A DNA stretch of 47,878 bases from JAMIFV01 sp035906055 (lineage in GTDB: Bacteria; Pseudomonadota; Alphaproteobacteria; Rickettsiales; JABCZZ01): contig JAMIFV010000031.1 of assembly GCA_035906055.1 (NCBI GenBank), positions 1 to 47,878 on the forward strand. Reading direction: 5' to 3'. Below the pieces are notes generated by a model. The model had not been told where the DNA came from, searched no databases, and saw only the letters and a list, made by a program, of their open reading frames with translations. The translations under genes and the position numbers were made by a program. Below, one piece after another: positions 31,985 to 39,736 of the stretch; the first letter of the stretch is position 1, and every line of letters begins with the position of its first letter.

Positions 31985-34338
31985 AGTTCACCCTCGGCTG
32001 GCTCAAGGAGCATTTAGACACTTCCGCAACACTTGATGAAGTGAGCAAGACCCTTACCGCCATCGGCCTTGAAGTGGAAGGCGTGGTGGATAATTCCGCC
32101 GCACTCGCGCCGTTCATCGTGGCATCCATTGAAGAAGCCACCCAGCACCCGCAGGCCGATAAACTGCGCGTGTGCAAGGTTAATGACGGCAAAGGCATCC
32201 GCCAGGTCGTCTGCGGCGCTCCCAACGCGCGTGCGGGCATCAAAGTAGTGCTGGCACAGGAAGGCGTAAAAATTCCCGCCAACGGCATGATCATCAAAAA
32301 AAGCAGCATCCGTGGCGTGGAAAGCAACGGCATGCTGTGCTCGGCCAGCGAACTGGGCTTAGGCGAAGACAGCGCAGGCATTATTGAACTGCCCGCCTCG
32401 GCAGTCACAGGCGAACCGGTTGTCAGCATTCTCGGTGCGGATGATCCCATGATCGAAATCGCCGTAACCCCCAACCGTGCCGACTGCCTTGGCATTTACG
32501 GCATCGCGCGTGACCTCGCCGCTGCCGGACTTGGCACATTGAAAGCCCTGCCCGCAGGCAAACATGGCTCCAGCGAAAGCCCTATCAGCATTGCACTTAA
32601 CATTCCTGCCTGCCCGCTTTTCATCGGCTGCCATATTACGGGCGTGAAAAACGGCCCCAGCCCGCAGTGGCTACAGCGCAGGCTCAAGGCCATCGGACTG
32701 CGCCCTATCTCGGCGCTGGTGGACATCACCAATTACATGACCGTCGCTTTCAGTCGTCCGCTGCACGTGTTCGACGCGAAGAAACTCACGGGCAACATCC
32801 ATGTGCGCTACGCGCAGGACGGCGAAAGCTTAAAAGCCCTCAACGGCAAGGACTACACGCTCGACAGCTCCATGATCGCCGTCTGCGACGATTCCGGCGT
32901 GGTGGGCCTTGGCGGTATCATCGGCGGCGAACCGACCGGCTGCGATGACACAACGACTGATGTCTTTCTTGAAGCGGCATTGTTTGACCCTGTGCACATC
33001 GCCCGCACTGGCCGCGCACTCGCCATTGATTCCGACGCACGCCACCGCTTTGAGCGCGGCGTTGACCCGGCATTCGTGGAAACCGGCGCTGCCATCGCTG
33101 TGGCGCTTATAATTGAACTTTGCGGCGGCACCCCCGGCAAACTGGTGGTTTCCGGCAAGGCACCCGACCCGCGCCGCACCATCACCTTCAACTTCGATAA
33201 GATCGCCACCCTTGGCGGCGTGAACCTGCCGCACGAGAAGGCGCAACAGTACCTCAAGGCTATTGGTTGTGAGATAAAAGGCAATGCCATCACCACGCCA
33301 AGCTGGCGCGCCGACATGGAAGGCGAAGCGGACATCGTGGAAGAAGTCTTACGCCTTTCCGGTTACAATAACATCCCCTCCACTGCCCTGCCCGCTGCGG
33401 GCAAAAAGAACGTGAATGCCGACCAGCAGCGCGTCTATGCCATTCGCCGCGCACTGGCACTGGCTGGCATGAACGAGGTCTATAGCTGGGCGTTCCTGCC
33501 CCATGTGCAGGCCGTGCAGTTCGGCGGCGGCGCAGAAGCGCTCCAATTACAGAACCCCATCAGCGCCGACCTCGACACGATGCGCCCAAGCCTGTTGCCT
33601 AACTTGATTAACGCCGCCAAACGCAATGCCGACCGCGGCCTTGCCGATTGCACCTTTTTCGAGATCGGTAACATATTCCTCGGCACTGACCCTAAAAACC
33701 AGAAACTGGCCATCGCGGGCATCCGCAGCGGCAAGGCCAATCCGCGCAATAGCTTCAAGACCGAACGCGAGGCCGATATATTCGACGCCAAGGCCGATCT
33801 GCTCGCCGCACTTGCCGCCGCAGGCCTGAACGCCAGCAAGCTGCCGACCGACCGCACCACGCCCGGCTATTACCATCCTGCCCGCGCCGGAAGGCTGACG
33901 CTGGGCAAGAACACGGCTGGCATATTCGGCGAAGTGCACCCGGAACTGTTACAGTCTTTCGGCATGGAAGGCCGCGTAGTGGCGTTTGAAATGCTGCTGG
34001 AAGCCGTGCCTGCTCCCAAGGCCAAGGCAAAAGCCAAACCGATGCTGGTGAGCTCCGTCTATCAGGCAGTGGAACGCGACTTCGCCTTCATGGCTGATGA
34101 AAAAGTGCAGGCCGCCGACATCCTCAAAGCCGTAGAGAACGCCGAGAAAAACCTCATCCGTTCAGTGTCGCTGTTTGACGTGTATCAGGGCAAAGGCGTG
34201 GAACCAGGCAAGAAGTCCATTGCGCTCTCCATCACCCTGCAGGCTGCCGACCGCACCCTGACCGACGCCGAGATCGAAGACGTAGCCAAAAAGGTCGTGG
34301 CAGCCGTGGCGGCACTTGGGTTAGTTCTGCGCACTTAA
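31981..34338 (+). CDS. pheT: Phenylalanyl-tRNA synthetase beta subunit
   Basis: The 785-residue beta chain shows the N-terminal FTLGWLKEHL and an EMAP-like tRNA-binding domain (PQADKLRVCKVNDGKG, VVCGAPNARAGIKVVLA). The B3/B4 editing region (PLFIGCHITGVKNGPSPQWL, DITNYMTVAFSRPLHVFDAKK) and the B5 domain follow. A C-terminal ferredoxin-fold anticodon-binding domain (VERDFAFMADEKV, SIALSITLQAADRTLTDAEI) closes it. No insertions were noticed. It is coupled to pheS by an ATGA overlap. Confidence 0.96.
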   Translation: MKFTLGWLKEHLDTSATLDEVSKTLTAIGLEVEGVVDNSAALAPFIVASIEEATQHPQADKLRVCKVNDGKGIRQVVCGAPNARAGIKVVLAQEGVKIPANGMIIKKSSIRGVESNGMLCSASELGLGEDSAGIIELPASAVTGEPVVSILGADDPMIEIAVTPNRADCLGIYGIARDLAAAGLGTLKALPAGKHGSSESPISIALNIPACPLFIGCHITGVKNGPSPQWLQRRLKAIGLRPISALVDITNYMTVAFSRPLHVFDAKKLTGNIHVRYAQDGESLKALNGKDYTLDSSMIAVCDDSGVVGLGGIIGGEPTGCDDTTTDVFLEAALFDPVHIARTGRALAIDSDARHRFERGVDPAFVETGAAIAVALIIELCGGTPGKLVVSGKAPDPRRTITFNFDKIATLGGVNLPHEKAQQYLKAIGCEIKGNAITTPSWRADMEGEADIVEEVLRLSGYNNIPSTALPAAGKKNVNADQQRVYAIRRALALAGMNEVYSWAFLPHVQAVQFGGGAEALQLQNPISADLDTMRPSLLPNLINAAKRNADRGLADCTFFEIGNIFLGTDPKNQKLAIAGIRSGKANPRNSFKTEREADIFDAKADLLAALAAAGLNASKLPTDRTTPGYYHPARAGRLTLGKNTAGIFGEVHPELLQSFGMEGRVVAFEMLLEAVPAPKAKAKAKPMLVSSVYQAVERDFAFMADEKVQAADILKAVENAEKNLIRSVSLFDVYQGKGVEPGKKSIALSITLQAADRTLTDAEIEDVAKKVVAAVAALGLVLRT

Positions 34339-34443
34339 TAGCTGAAAAATAAATATCTTTTTCTGTCACACAATCTTCATTTTCTTACACGAGCCATGCA
34401 AGGCATACTGGCATCTGTTCGCCCAAACAGTCAAAAGCATCAC

Positions 34444-34463
34444 TTTAGTTTCACTAAACTAAA
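34444..34463 (+). promoter_or_regulatory. Palindrome upstream of the kinase-like gene, possible operator
   Basis: TTTAGTTT (34444-34451) and AAACTAAA (34456-34463) form a perfect 8-base inverted repeat with a CACT centre, 20 bases before the ATG. The region is AT-rich, and no Shine-Dalgarno sequence precedes the start. Confidence 0.45.
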
Positions 34464-34483
34464 TACTGATAAATAATACTTAT

Positions 34484-35179
34484 ATGAATTCGGCAGTTCA
34501 GCAGGAAAGCCAGTTTCACGCAGCAGTGCAAGACCGCTTCGGCAAATATATAGGCAAGCAGATAGCCGATAAGGCTGTAAAGGAACTGCGCTCACTTGGT
34601 ATTGATCCCGAAGAACTTGAGCCTGTCGCCAGCGGCACTTCCAACAACGCCATGATATATTCTGTGGATAACCTCGCCGTTAAGCTTGTTACCAATGTAG
34701 AAGTCTATAACGAGCCTGTGGACGACAAGGTAAAGCTTAAGCCGCTCGCAGCTGCGAATATTGGATTCGACATGGGCAATGTCCCCATTACACTGGTGGT
34801 TACGCCCCTCATGTCTACCAAGGGCGTTACCGTGAAACATGTAAAAGCGCTGTGCCATGAGCTTGATAAAAGCGGCAAGCTGTTGCGTGACAATAAGACC
34901 GACAACGTGGCACTGACGCGCGAAGGATTACCTTATGTGATCGATGATGGAGCGGTCATACTACGCTCACAACTCAGCCCGCTCGAGCGCGGGACGCCTC
35001 ATCTTTACCCTGCCAATAGCGGGCAGAACCGCAGCACAGGACAATGGGACGCGGAAGCATCCTCCCATAGTTTCCACTGGCCGGAAAACCAGATGGATAT
35101 ACCCGAATTTCGTGAAGCATTTACTAACCTTATGAAACGCCGCAGTAAAGCCGCGGAATTATCCCCGATCAGGGGATAG
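34484..35179 (+). CDS. Compact protein-kinase-like protein
   Basis: I do not recognise a named family, but the 231-residue protein carries kinase-like landmarks in the right order. A glycine-loop-like stretch (GTSNNAMIYSV, residues 51-61) is followed by AVKLV with Lys67. An HRD-loop-like RDNKTDN (135-141) has Asp136, Lys138 and Asn141. VIDDG (152-156) stands at the DFG position. The large lobe is very short, with only about 75 residues after the DFG-like motif, so it would be a minimal or atypical kinase, or a pseudokinase. No signal peptide is visible. The gene is AT-richer than its neighbours and lies beside a repeat cluster, consistent with transfer. Confidence 0.6.
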   Translation: MNSAVQQESQFHAAVQDRFGKYIGKQIADKAVKELRSLGIDPEELEPVASGTSNNAMIYSVDNLAVKLVTNVEVYNEPVDDKVKLKPLAAANIGFDMGNVPITLVVTPLMSTKGVTVKHVKALCHELDKSGKLLRDNKTDNVALTREGLPYVIDDGAVILRSQLSPLERGTPHLYPANSGQNRSTGQWDAEASSHSFHWPENQMDIPEFREAFTNLMKRRSKAAELSPIRG

Positions 35180-35304
35180 CCTGGCCCCTATTTTAGAATC
35201 GTTATCCCCCGTCATATAGCCTTTAACGTATAGCTATAAGGGGCTTCCTAGAACCGGAGCGGCAGCTTACAATAAACAACCCCGCCGCGGGGTATTAAGT
35301 TGTA

Positions 35305-35381
35305 AGGGGGATGAAGACATCCCCCTTCGCTAACGCTTACCCCCTTCTAAAGGGGTCGTCGCCTTCGGCTCCTCCACGCCG
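35305..35381 (-). repeat. Palindromic element PE1, copy D (minus orientation)
   Basis: Read on the minus strand it starts GGCGTGGAGGAG and continues to CGACGACCCC, as in the other copies. The next stem is CCCCTT/AAGGGG. The terminal hairpin pairs AGGGGGATG (plus 35305-35313) with CATCCCCCT (35318-35326). Stem bases differ from copies A-C but still pair. Confidence 0.7.
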
Positions 35382-35432
35382 CAAGCGGCGGGGAATGCAC
35401 CCGGAGGGATTCAAACATGTGCGTTGCAGTAC

Positions 35433-35507
35433 GCGTGGAGGAATTCTTTACGACGACCCCGCAGGGGTGAATTGCCGGAGGTAAGACGGGGCAGCGTGCC
35501 CCCCCTC
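35433..35507 (+). repeat. Palindromic element PE1, copy C
   Basis: The head CGTGGAGGAATTC to ACGACGACCCC differs from the pheS copy at three of 30 positions. CCCC-GCA-GGGG follows, and the terminal hairpin pairs GGGGCA (35488-35493) with TGCCCC (35497-35502). Confidence 0.8.
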
Positions 35508-35523
35508 TATCATTATGAATCTC

Positions 35524-35630
35524 GCTGCGGCATAGCGAAAACAGCGGATTTCGAGAACCGGAGCGCAGCGTACGTTTAAGTACGTGAGCACCGGAAGCAC
35601 AGGAAACGCTGTTTGCAGCCAGCCGCAGTA
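35524..35630 (+). repeat. Palindromic element PE2, copy 3 (3' of lpd)
   Basis: Three nested stems: CTGCGGC (35525-35531) with GCCGCAG (35622-35628), AACAGCG (35540-35546) with CGCTGTT (35607-35613), and centre CGTAC (35569-35573) with GTACG (35580-35584). The core GAGAACCGGAGCG and GAGCACCGGAAGC is shared with the copy at 43230 and, more weakly, those at 7870 and 13921. It directly follows the lpd stop and may act as its terminator. Confidence 0.78.
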
Positions 35631-35638
35631 GAGATTAA

Positions 35639-37039
35639 TTACATATGTATCACTCTACCAAACGCGTCGAGGGTAGACTCATGCATCATTTCGGAAAGGG
35701 TCGGATGCGGGAAGATGGTATGCATCAGTTCCGCTTCGGTGCCTTCCATGGTGCGCGCAATGGCATAACCCTGGATCATTTCGGTTACTTCCGCGCCGAT
35801 CATGTGTGCGCCGAGTAATTCGCCGGTCTTTTCATCGAATACGGTTTTCACGAGGCCTTCAGGTTCGCCCAGCGCGATTGCCTTGCCGTTGCCCATGAAC
35901 GGGAAGCGGCCCACTTTCACCTTGTAGCCCTTGTCCTTGGCGGCGTTCTCGGTGAGGCCGACGCTGGCCACCTGCGGCATGCAATAGGTGCAGCCGGGGA
36001 TGTTGCTGGTATTGAGCGGGTGAACGTCCTTCACGCCTGCGATCTTCTCCACGCAGATAACCCCTTCATGCGATGCCTTGTGCGCAAGCCACGGCGCGCC
36101 TGCAAGGTCGCCGATGGCGTACACGCCCGGCTCGCCGGTCGCGCACCATTTATCCACCACCACATGGGTCTTTTCCACTTTCACCTTGGTGCCTTCAAGG
36201 CCAAGGTTCTCGGTATTGCCCACAATGCCCACCGCAAGGATGACGCGGTCAACGGTCACATCCATAGTCTTGCCGCCCGCTTCCAGCGTCACAGTCACGT
36301 TGTCCTTGCCCTTCTTGAGGCCTTTCACATTGGTGGCGGTGTGTATCTTCATGCCCTGCTTCTCGAACTGCTTCTGGGCGAACTTGGAAATTTCCTCGTC
36401 TTCCACCGGCAGGATGCGGTCCATCACTTCCACCACCGTTACATCCGCGCCCATATTCTTATAGAAACTGGCGAACTCGATGCCGATAGCGCCGGAGCCT
36501 ACCACCAGCAGGGATTTGGGCATAACGTCAGGCACCATGGCTTCGCGGTAGGTCCATACCAGTTTGCCGTCCGGTTCCATTCCCGGAATCACGCGTGCAC
36601 GCGCGCCGGTAGCGAGGATGATGTTCCTGGCGGTGAGTTCGGCAACGGCTTTGCCGTCCTTCTCCACCTTCACCTTGCCTTTGCCGCCCAGTTTGCCCGA
36701 ACCGTCGAACACGGTGATCTTGTTCTTCTTCATCAGGTGGCCGATGCCCTTGGTGAGCTGCGCGGACACGTCGCGCGAGCGCTTGACGATCTTAGCGAGG
36801 TCGAACGACACTTTTTCCACTTTCAGGCCGAAGGCGTCCGCATGCTTGATGAGATGGTTCACTTCCGCCGTGCGCAGCAGCGCCTTGGTGGGGATACACC
36901 CCCAGTTAAGGCAGATGCCGCCCAGATGTTCGCGTTCCACCATGGCCGTCTTAAGCCCAAGCTGTGCCGCGCGGATCGCCGCCACATAGCCACCGGGGCC
37001 GCCGCCAATAATTACTACGTCAAAATTCGTATCGCTCAT
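35639..37039 (-). CDS. lpd: Dihydrolipoamide dehydrogenase (E3)
   Basis: E3 reoxidises lipoyl groups of the pyruvate dehydrogenase complex with FAD and NAD. The 466-residue protein has the FAD motif DVVIIGGGPGGYVAA, the redox pair in GGICLNWGCIPTKALL, the NAD motif LLVVGSGAIGIEFASFY, VYAIGDLAG, and the C-terminal catalytic HPHPTLSE-type region (TIFPHPTLSEMMHE). AGAGGAAAC before the ATG at 37039 sets the start. It is the last gene of the PDH operon. Confidence 0.96.
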   Translation of the reverse strand: MSDTNFDVVIIGGGPGGYVAAIRAAQLGLKTAMVEREHLGGICLNWGCIPTKALLRTAEVNHLIKHADAFGLKVEKVSFDLAKIVKRSRDVSAQLTKGIGHLMKKNKITVFDGSGKLGGKGKVKVEKDGKAVAELTARNIILATGARARVIPGMEPDGKLVWTYREAMVPDVMPKSLLVVGSGAIGIEFASFYKNMGADVTVVEVMDRILPVEDEEISKFAQKQFEKQGMKIHTATNVKGLKKGKDNVTVTLEAGGKTMDVTVDRVILAVGIVGNTENLGLEGTKVKVEKTHVVVDKWCATGEPGVYAIGDLAGAPWLAHKASHEGVICVEKIAGVKDVHPLNTSNIPGCTYCMPQVASVGLTENAAKDKGYKVKVGRFPFMGNGKAIALGEPEGLVKTVFDEKTGELLGAHMIGAEVTEMIQGYAIARTMEGTEAELMHTIFPHPTLSEMMHESTLDAFGRVIHM

Positions 37040-37053
37040 AGTTTCCTCTTTTT

Positions 37054-37563
37054 CTAACAGATTCCCGGTGAGTTGTAAGATGGGGCGCATTGTGTGCGCC
37101 ACGTGTCGTAAGTGATGTAATTGGGTTCATCGGAGCTGGCTCCAAGCGGGCTTTCCACCCACATCTCAAGCCCCTTCTGCTGCATGCAGAAGCGCTTCCA
37201 TACGCTGGTGTTGCCTTTGCTGTTCTCTTCGCCCACCACGATGCTCCAGCATGGCGTGCCCTTCACTTCTTTCACGTATTCGCCCCACGCCACGATCTGG
37301 CTGCCGTTATTCTTGGATTCCATCCACTCGCTCCATCGCTTCACCGCAGGGAGCGCAAGCACGCTGCTGATAACGGAATCGGGCTTGGGTTTTTCGTCGG
37401 CCTGTTTCTTCTTTTTCTCTCCGTCCTCTGCGCCATGGCCGCCTTCAGCAGCCGCTTCACCATGCCCGGAAGAAGGCGAAAGGCTCGCTTCTTTAAGGGT
37501 TGGCACTGCGCAGGCGGCAAGCAGCAGAGCAGCAAATAATGCAGTTACGCGAACCGGGCGCAT
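37054..37563 (-). CDS. Predicted lipoprotein of unknown function within the PDH operon
   Basis: The N-terminus (RVTALFAALLLAACAVP) is a lipoprotein signal with the lipobox LAAC, cysteine at residue 18. A charged, low-complexity linker (HGAEDGEKKKKQADEKPKPD) follows. The C-terminal domain of about 100 residues has three cysteines, WSEWMESKNNGSQIVAWGEY, and WSIVVGEENSKGNTSVWKRF. I cannot name it. It would sit in a membrane facing the periplasm, so its place between aceF and lpd is probably not a metabolic link. Confidence 0.75.
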   Translation of the reverse strand: MRPVRVTALFAALLLAACAVPTLKEASLSPSSGHGEAAAEGGHGAEDGEKKKKQADEKPKPDSVISSVLALPAVKRWSEWMESKNNGSQIVAWGEYVKEVKGTPCWSIVVGEENSKGNTSVWKRFCMQQKGLEMWVESPLGASSDEPNYITYDTWRTQCAPSYNSPGIC

Positions 37564-37571
37564 ACCTCTCC

Positions 37572-38894
37572 TTACATCAGTAACAGGCTTGGGCTTTCAA
37601 TGTAACGTTTCAGCGACTGCAGGTATTCCGCGCCCAGTGCGCCGTCCACCACGCGGTGATCGACTGACAAGGTCACGTCCATCACGTTCGCCACCACCAT
37701 CTGTCCCTTCTTCACCACTACGCGTTCTTCACCGGCACCTACCGCGAGGATGCAGCCCTGCGGCGGATTCACGATAGCGGCGAAATGCTTCACGCCATAC
37801 ATACCGAGGTTGGAGATGGAGAAGCCGCCGCCCTGGAATTCTTCCGGCTTGAGCTTGCCCGCCCGCGCGCGCGCGGCGAGATCTTTCATTTCGCCCGATA
37901 TCTGCATCATCGTCTTCTGGTCGGCATTGCGGATGATGGGGGTGATAAGGCCGCCGTCAGTCGCCACGGCAACCGACACGTCCACATTGTTGAAACGCAG
38001 GCAGGCTTCGTCCGTCCACATGGCATTGGCGCCGGGGATGCGCTTCAGCGCCAGCGCGGAGGCCTTGATAACCATGTCGTTCACGGAAAGCTTGTAAGCG
38101 GGTTTGCCTTCTTTGCCAGCCAGCATTTCGGCTTCGCCGTTGAGCTCCTTCCTCACTTCGAGCAGTTTATCCAGCTCAATGGAAACGGTGAGGTAGAAAT
38201 GCGGCACGAACTGCTTGGATTCGGTCAGACGGCGCGCGATGACCTTGCGCATGTTATTATTGGGGAGGGAGACATATTCCACCGGATTGCGGCGAACTGC
38301 GCCGCGGGCGACGCCACCGCCGGTGCGCCTGGCTTCTTCCACGTCGGCGCGCACCACGCGGCCATGCGGGCCGGTGCCCTGGATAAGGCCAACATCAAGG
38401 CCAGCTTCCGCCGCAACGCGCCTGGCGAGCGGTGAAGCGAACGCCTTTGCAGTGGTCGGAGTTCGCAGTTCAGTGGTCGGTCTATATGCTGCGGGTGGTG
38501 CATAGACAGGTGCAGAACCAAGCGAAGGAGCCTGAGCAATAGACGTAGCTACCGGAGCTTCTTTCTTTTCTGAACTCTGAACTCCGGACTCTGAACTCTT
38601 TTGGACAGCAGCCGCCTTGGGCTTATAGGTTTCGAGCACCTTGCTGTCTTCGCCTTCTTCCAGCAGCAGCGCGATAAGCTGGTTCACTTTCACGCCCTGC
38701 GTGCCTTCCGGCACGAGGATCTTGCCGATTACGCCTTCGTCCACCGCCTCCACTTCCATCGTGGCCTTGTCCGTCTCGATCTCGGCAATCACCATGCCGG
38801 ACTTGATCTTGTCCCCCTCCTTCTTGACCCATTTGGCAAGGTTACCTTCGGTCATGGTGGGGGAAAGCGCAGGCATTAAAATTTCGACAGGCAT
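37572..38894 (-). CDS. aceF: Dihydrolipoamide acetyltransferase (E2) of pyruvate dehydrogenase
   Basis: E2 transfers acetyl groups from lipoate to CoA. The 440-residue protein has one lipoyl domain (residues 1-80, lysine in EIETDKATMEVEAVDEG), a flexible linker, an E3/E1-binding domain (ASPLARRVAAEAGLDVGLI) and the catalytic domain ending with DVTLSVDHRVVDGALGAEYL. The linker DNA contains inverted low-complexity repeats (PE4-like), giving Ser/Glu/Thr-rich sequence rather than the usual Ala-Pro. The ATG overlaps the hepT stop by one base. Confidence 0.95.
   Translation of the reverse strand: MPVEILMPALSPTMTEGNLAKWVKKEGDKIKSGMVIAEIETDKATMEVEAVDEGVIGKILVPEGTQGVKVNQLIALLLEEGEDSKVLETYKPKAAAVQKSSESGVQSSEKKEAPVATSIAQAPSLGSAPVYAPPAAYRPTTELRTPTTAKAFASPLARRVAAEAGLDVGLIQGTGPHGRVVRADVEEARRTGGGVARGAVRRNPVEYVSLPNNNMRKVIARRLTESKQFVPHFYLTVSIELDKLLEVRKELNGEAEMLAGKEGKPAYKLSVNDMVIKASALALKRIPGANAMWTDEACLRFNNVDVSVAVATDGGLITPIIRNADQKTMMQISGEMKDLAARARAGKLKPEEFQGGGFSISNLGMYGVKHFAAIVNPPQGCILAVGAGEERVVVKKGQMVVANVMDVTLSVDHRVVDGALGAEYLQSLKRYIESPSLLLM
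38450..38599. repeat. PE4-type inverted repeat within the aceF linker
   Basis: Arm one (38450-38481) contains CAGTGGTCGG twice, flanking GAGTTCGCAGTTCAG. Arm two (38570-38599) is built from CTGAACTC words. Read on one strand the arms share CGGAGTTCNNAGTTCAG. Both arms and the spacer stay in frame in aceF. Confidence 0.45.
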
Positions 38895-39232
38895 TATCTA
38901 TTCTCCTTGCTGACAATTGCCAGCAGGTCTTTTTCAAGTTGCGGCAGATCGTTTTCTACAGTTTTCCAAATTTCTTCATAGTCGATGTCAAAATATCCGT
39001 GAATAAGAATATTACGCATACCAATCATTCTTCTCCAGGGAATTTGCGTATACCGTGCCCGCAATGGCTCCGATACATTCCGTGCTGCTTCTCCTATAAC
39101 CTCGATACTGCGCACCACCGCACGCGTGACGGTCGAATCACGCTCCGGTCTCGTTAAATCCCTTTTTATCTCGGCAATTTCGTGCAGCATATGCCGCAGG
39201 TATACAAGATCGTCTTTGGGTTTTTTAGTCAT
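38894..39232 (-). CDS. hepT: HepT-type HEPN toxin
   Basis: The 112-residue all-helical HEPN protein has the RX4HXY active motif as RNILIHGY (Arg73, His78, Tyr80). HepT proteins are RNases held in check by AMPylation from their MntA partner. It follows mntA with a four-base overlap. Its TAA overlaps the aceF ATG by one base (TAATG), so aceF translation is probably coupled to it. Confidence 0.9.
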   Translation of the reverse strand: MTKKPKDDLVYLRHMLHEIAEIKRDLTRPERDSTVTRAVVRSIEVIGEAARNVSEPLRARYTQIPWRRMIGMRNILIHGYFDIDYEEIWKTVENDLPQLEKDLLAIVSKENR

Positions 39233-39525
39233 AATGGCGTCGCTTCGCGTAGAATACGCTCACGCAACAAGGAGTTTTTCAGCGCACCCATTGTCACAAT
39301 ATCAGTTTTACGTCCAAGCAAATCTTCCATATCCATCTTGAATCCACCCAAAGCCATAATGCCTTTGGTTGTCCTGTCTACCAGCAAATCAACATCACTG
39401 TCCTCATTGGCATCCCCTCGTGCGATAGAACCAAAAACACGCAGGTTTGTCACACCATAAGATGCGGCGATTTCTTCAATCTCCTTTTTCATGGATTTAA
39501 GTTTGGCAAGTGTCAGGACTGGCAT
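39229..39525 (-). CDS. mntA: MntA-type minimal nucleotidyltransferase antitoxin
   Basis: The 98-residue protein has the GSX10DXD motif of minimal nucleotidyltransferases: Gly32-Ser33 in RVFGSIARGD and Asp44/Asp46 in EDSDVDLLV. In known systems MntA adds AMP residues to the HepT tyrosine, neutralising it. The pair is inserted in the PDH operon between an exported protein and aceF. Confidence 0.9.
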   Translation of the reverse strand: MPVLTLAKLKSMKKEIEEIAASYGVTNLRVFGSIARGDANEDSDVDLLVDRTTKGIMALGGFKMDMEDLLGRKTDIVTMGALKNSLLRERILREATPL

Positions 39526-39736
39526 GTTCGTATATGTTCTATAATTGCATCAGCGCTTTAGCTCAGGTGTAAGGTTGCTGGTGTCCAGCGTCAACAGGTT
39601 TGGATGGTTAATGATGATTATCCACTAGTTTTGCACCGGCACATCGTGCCAACTGCTTGCCAATAGTATACTACCCTGTCCCGGCAAACCCAATCAGGTA
39701 AATAATGATATTCTCAAATTGCATTGAGGGTGCTTA

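Larger units (their letters stand above)
35180..35638. other. 459-base convergent gap filled with palindromic elements; no gene seen
   Basis: Between the kinase-like gene and lpd lie an eroded PE2-like fragment (near 35250), PE1 copy D on the minus strand, PE1 copy C on the plus strand and PE2 copy 3. All available reading frames are short and repetitive. The clustering suggests a landing zone at a convergent 3' boundary. Confidence 0.7.

Noticed and set aside
37054..37563. Lipoprotein as a functional subunit of the PDH complex
   Set aside because: It has a lipoprotein export signal and would face the periplasm, while PDH is cytoplasmic.
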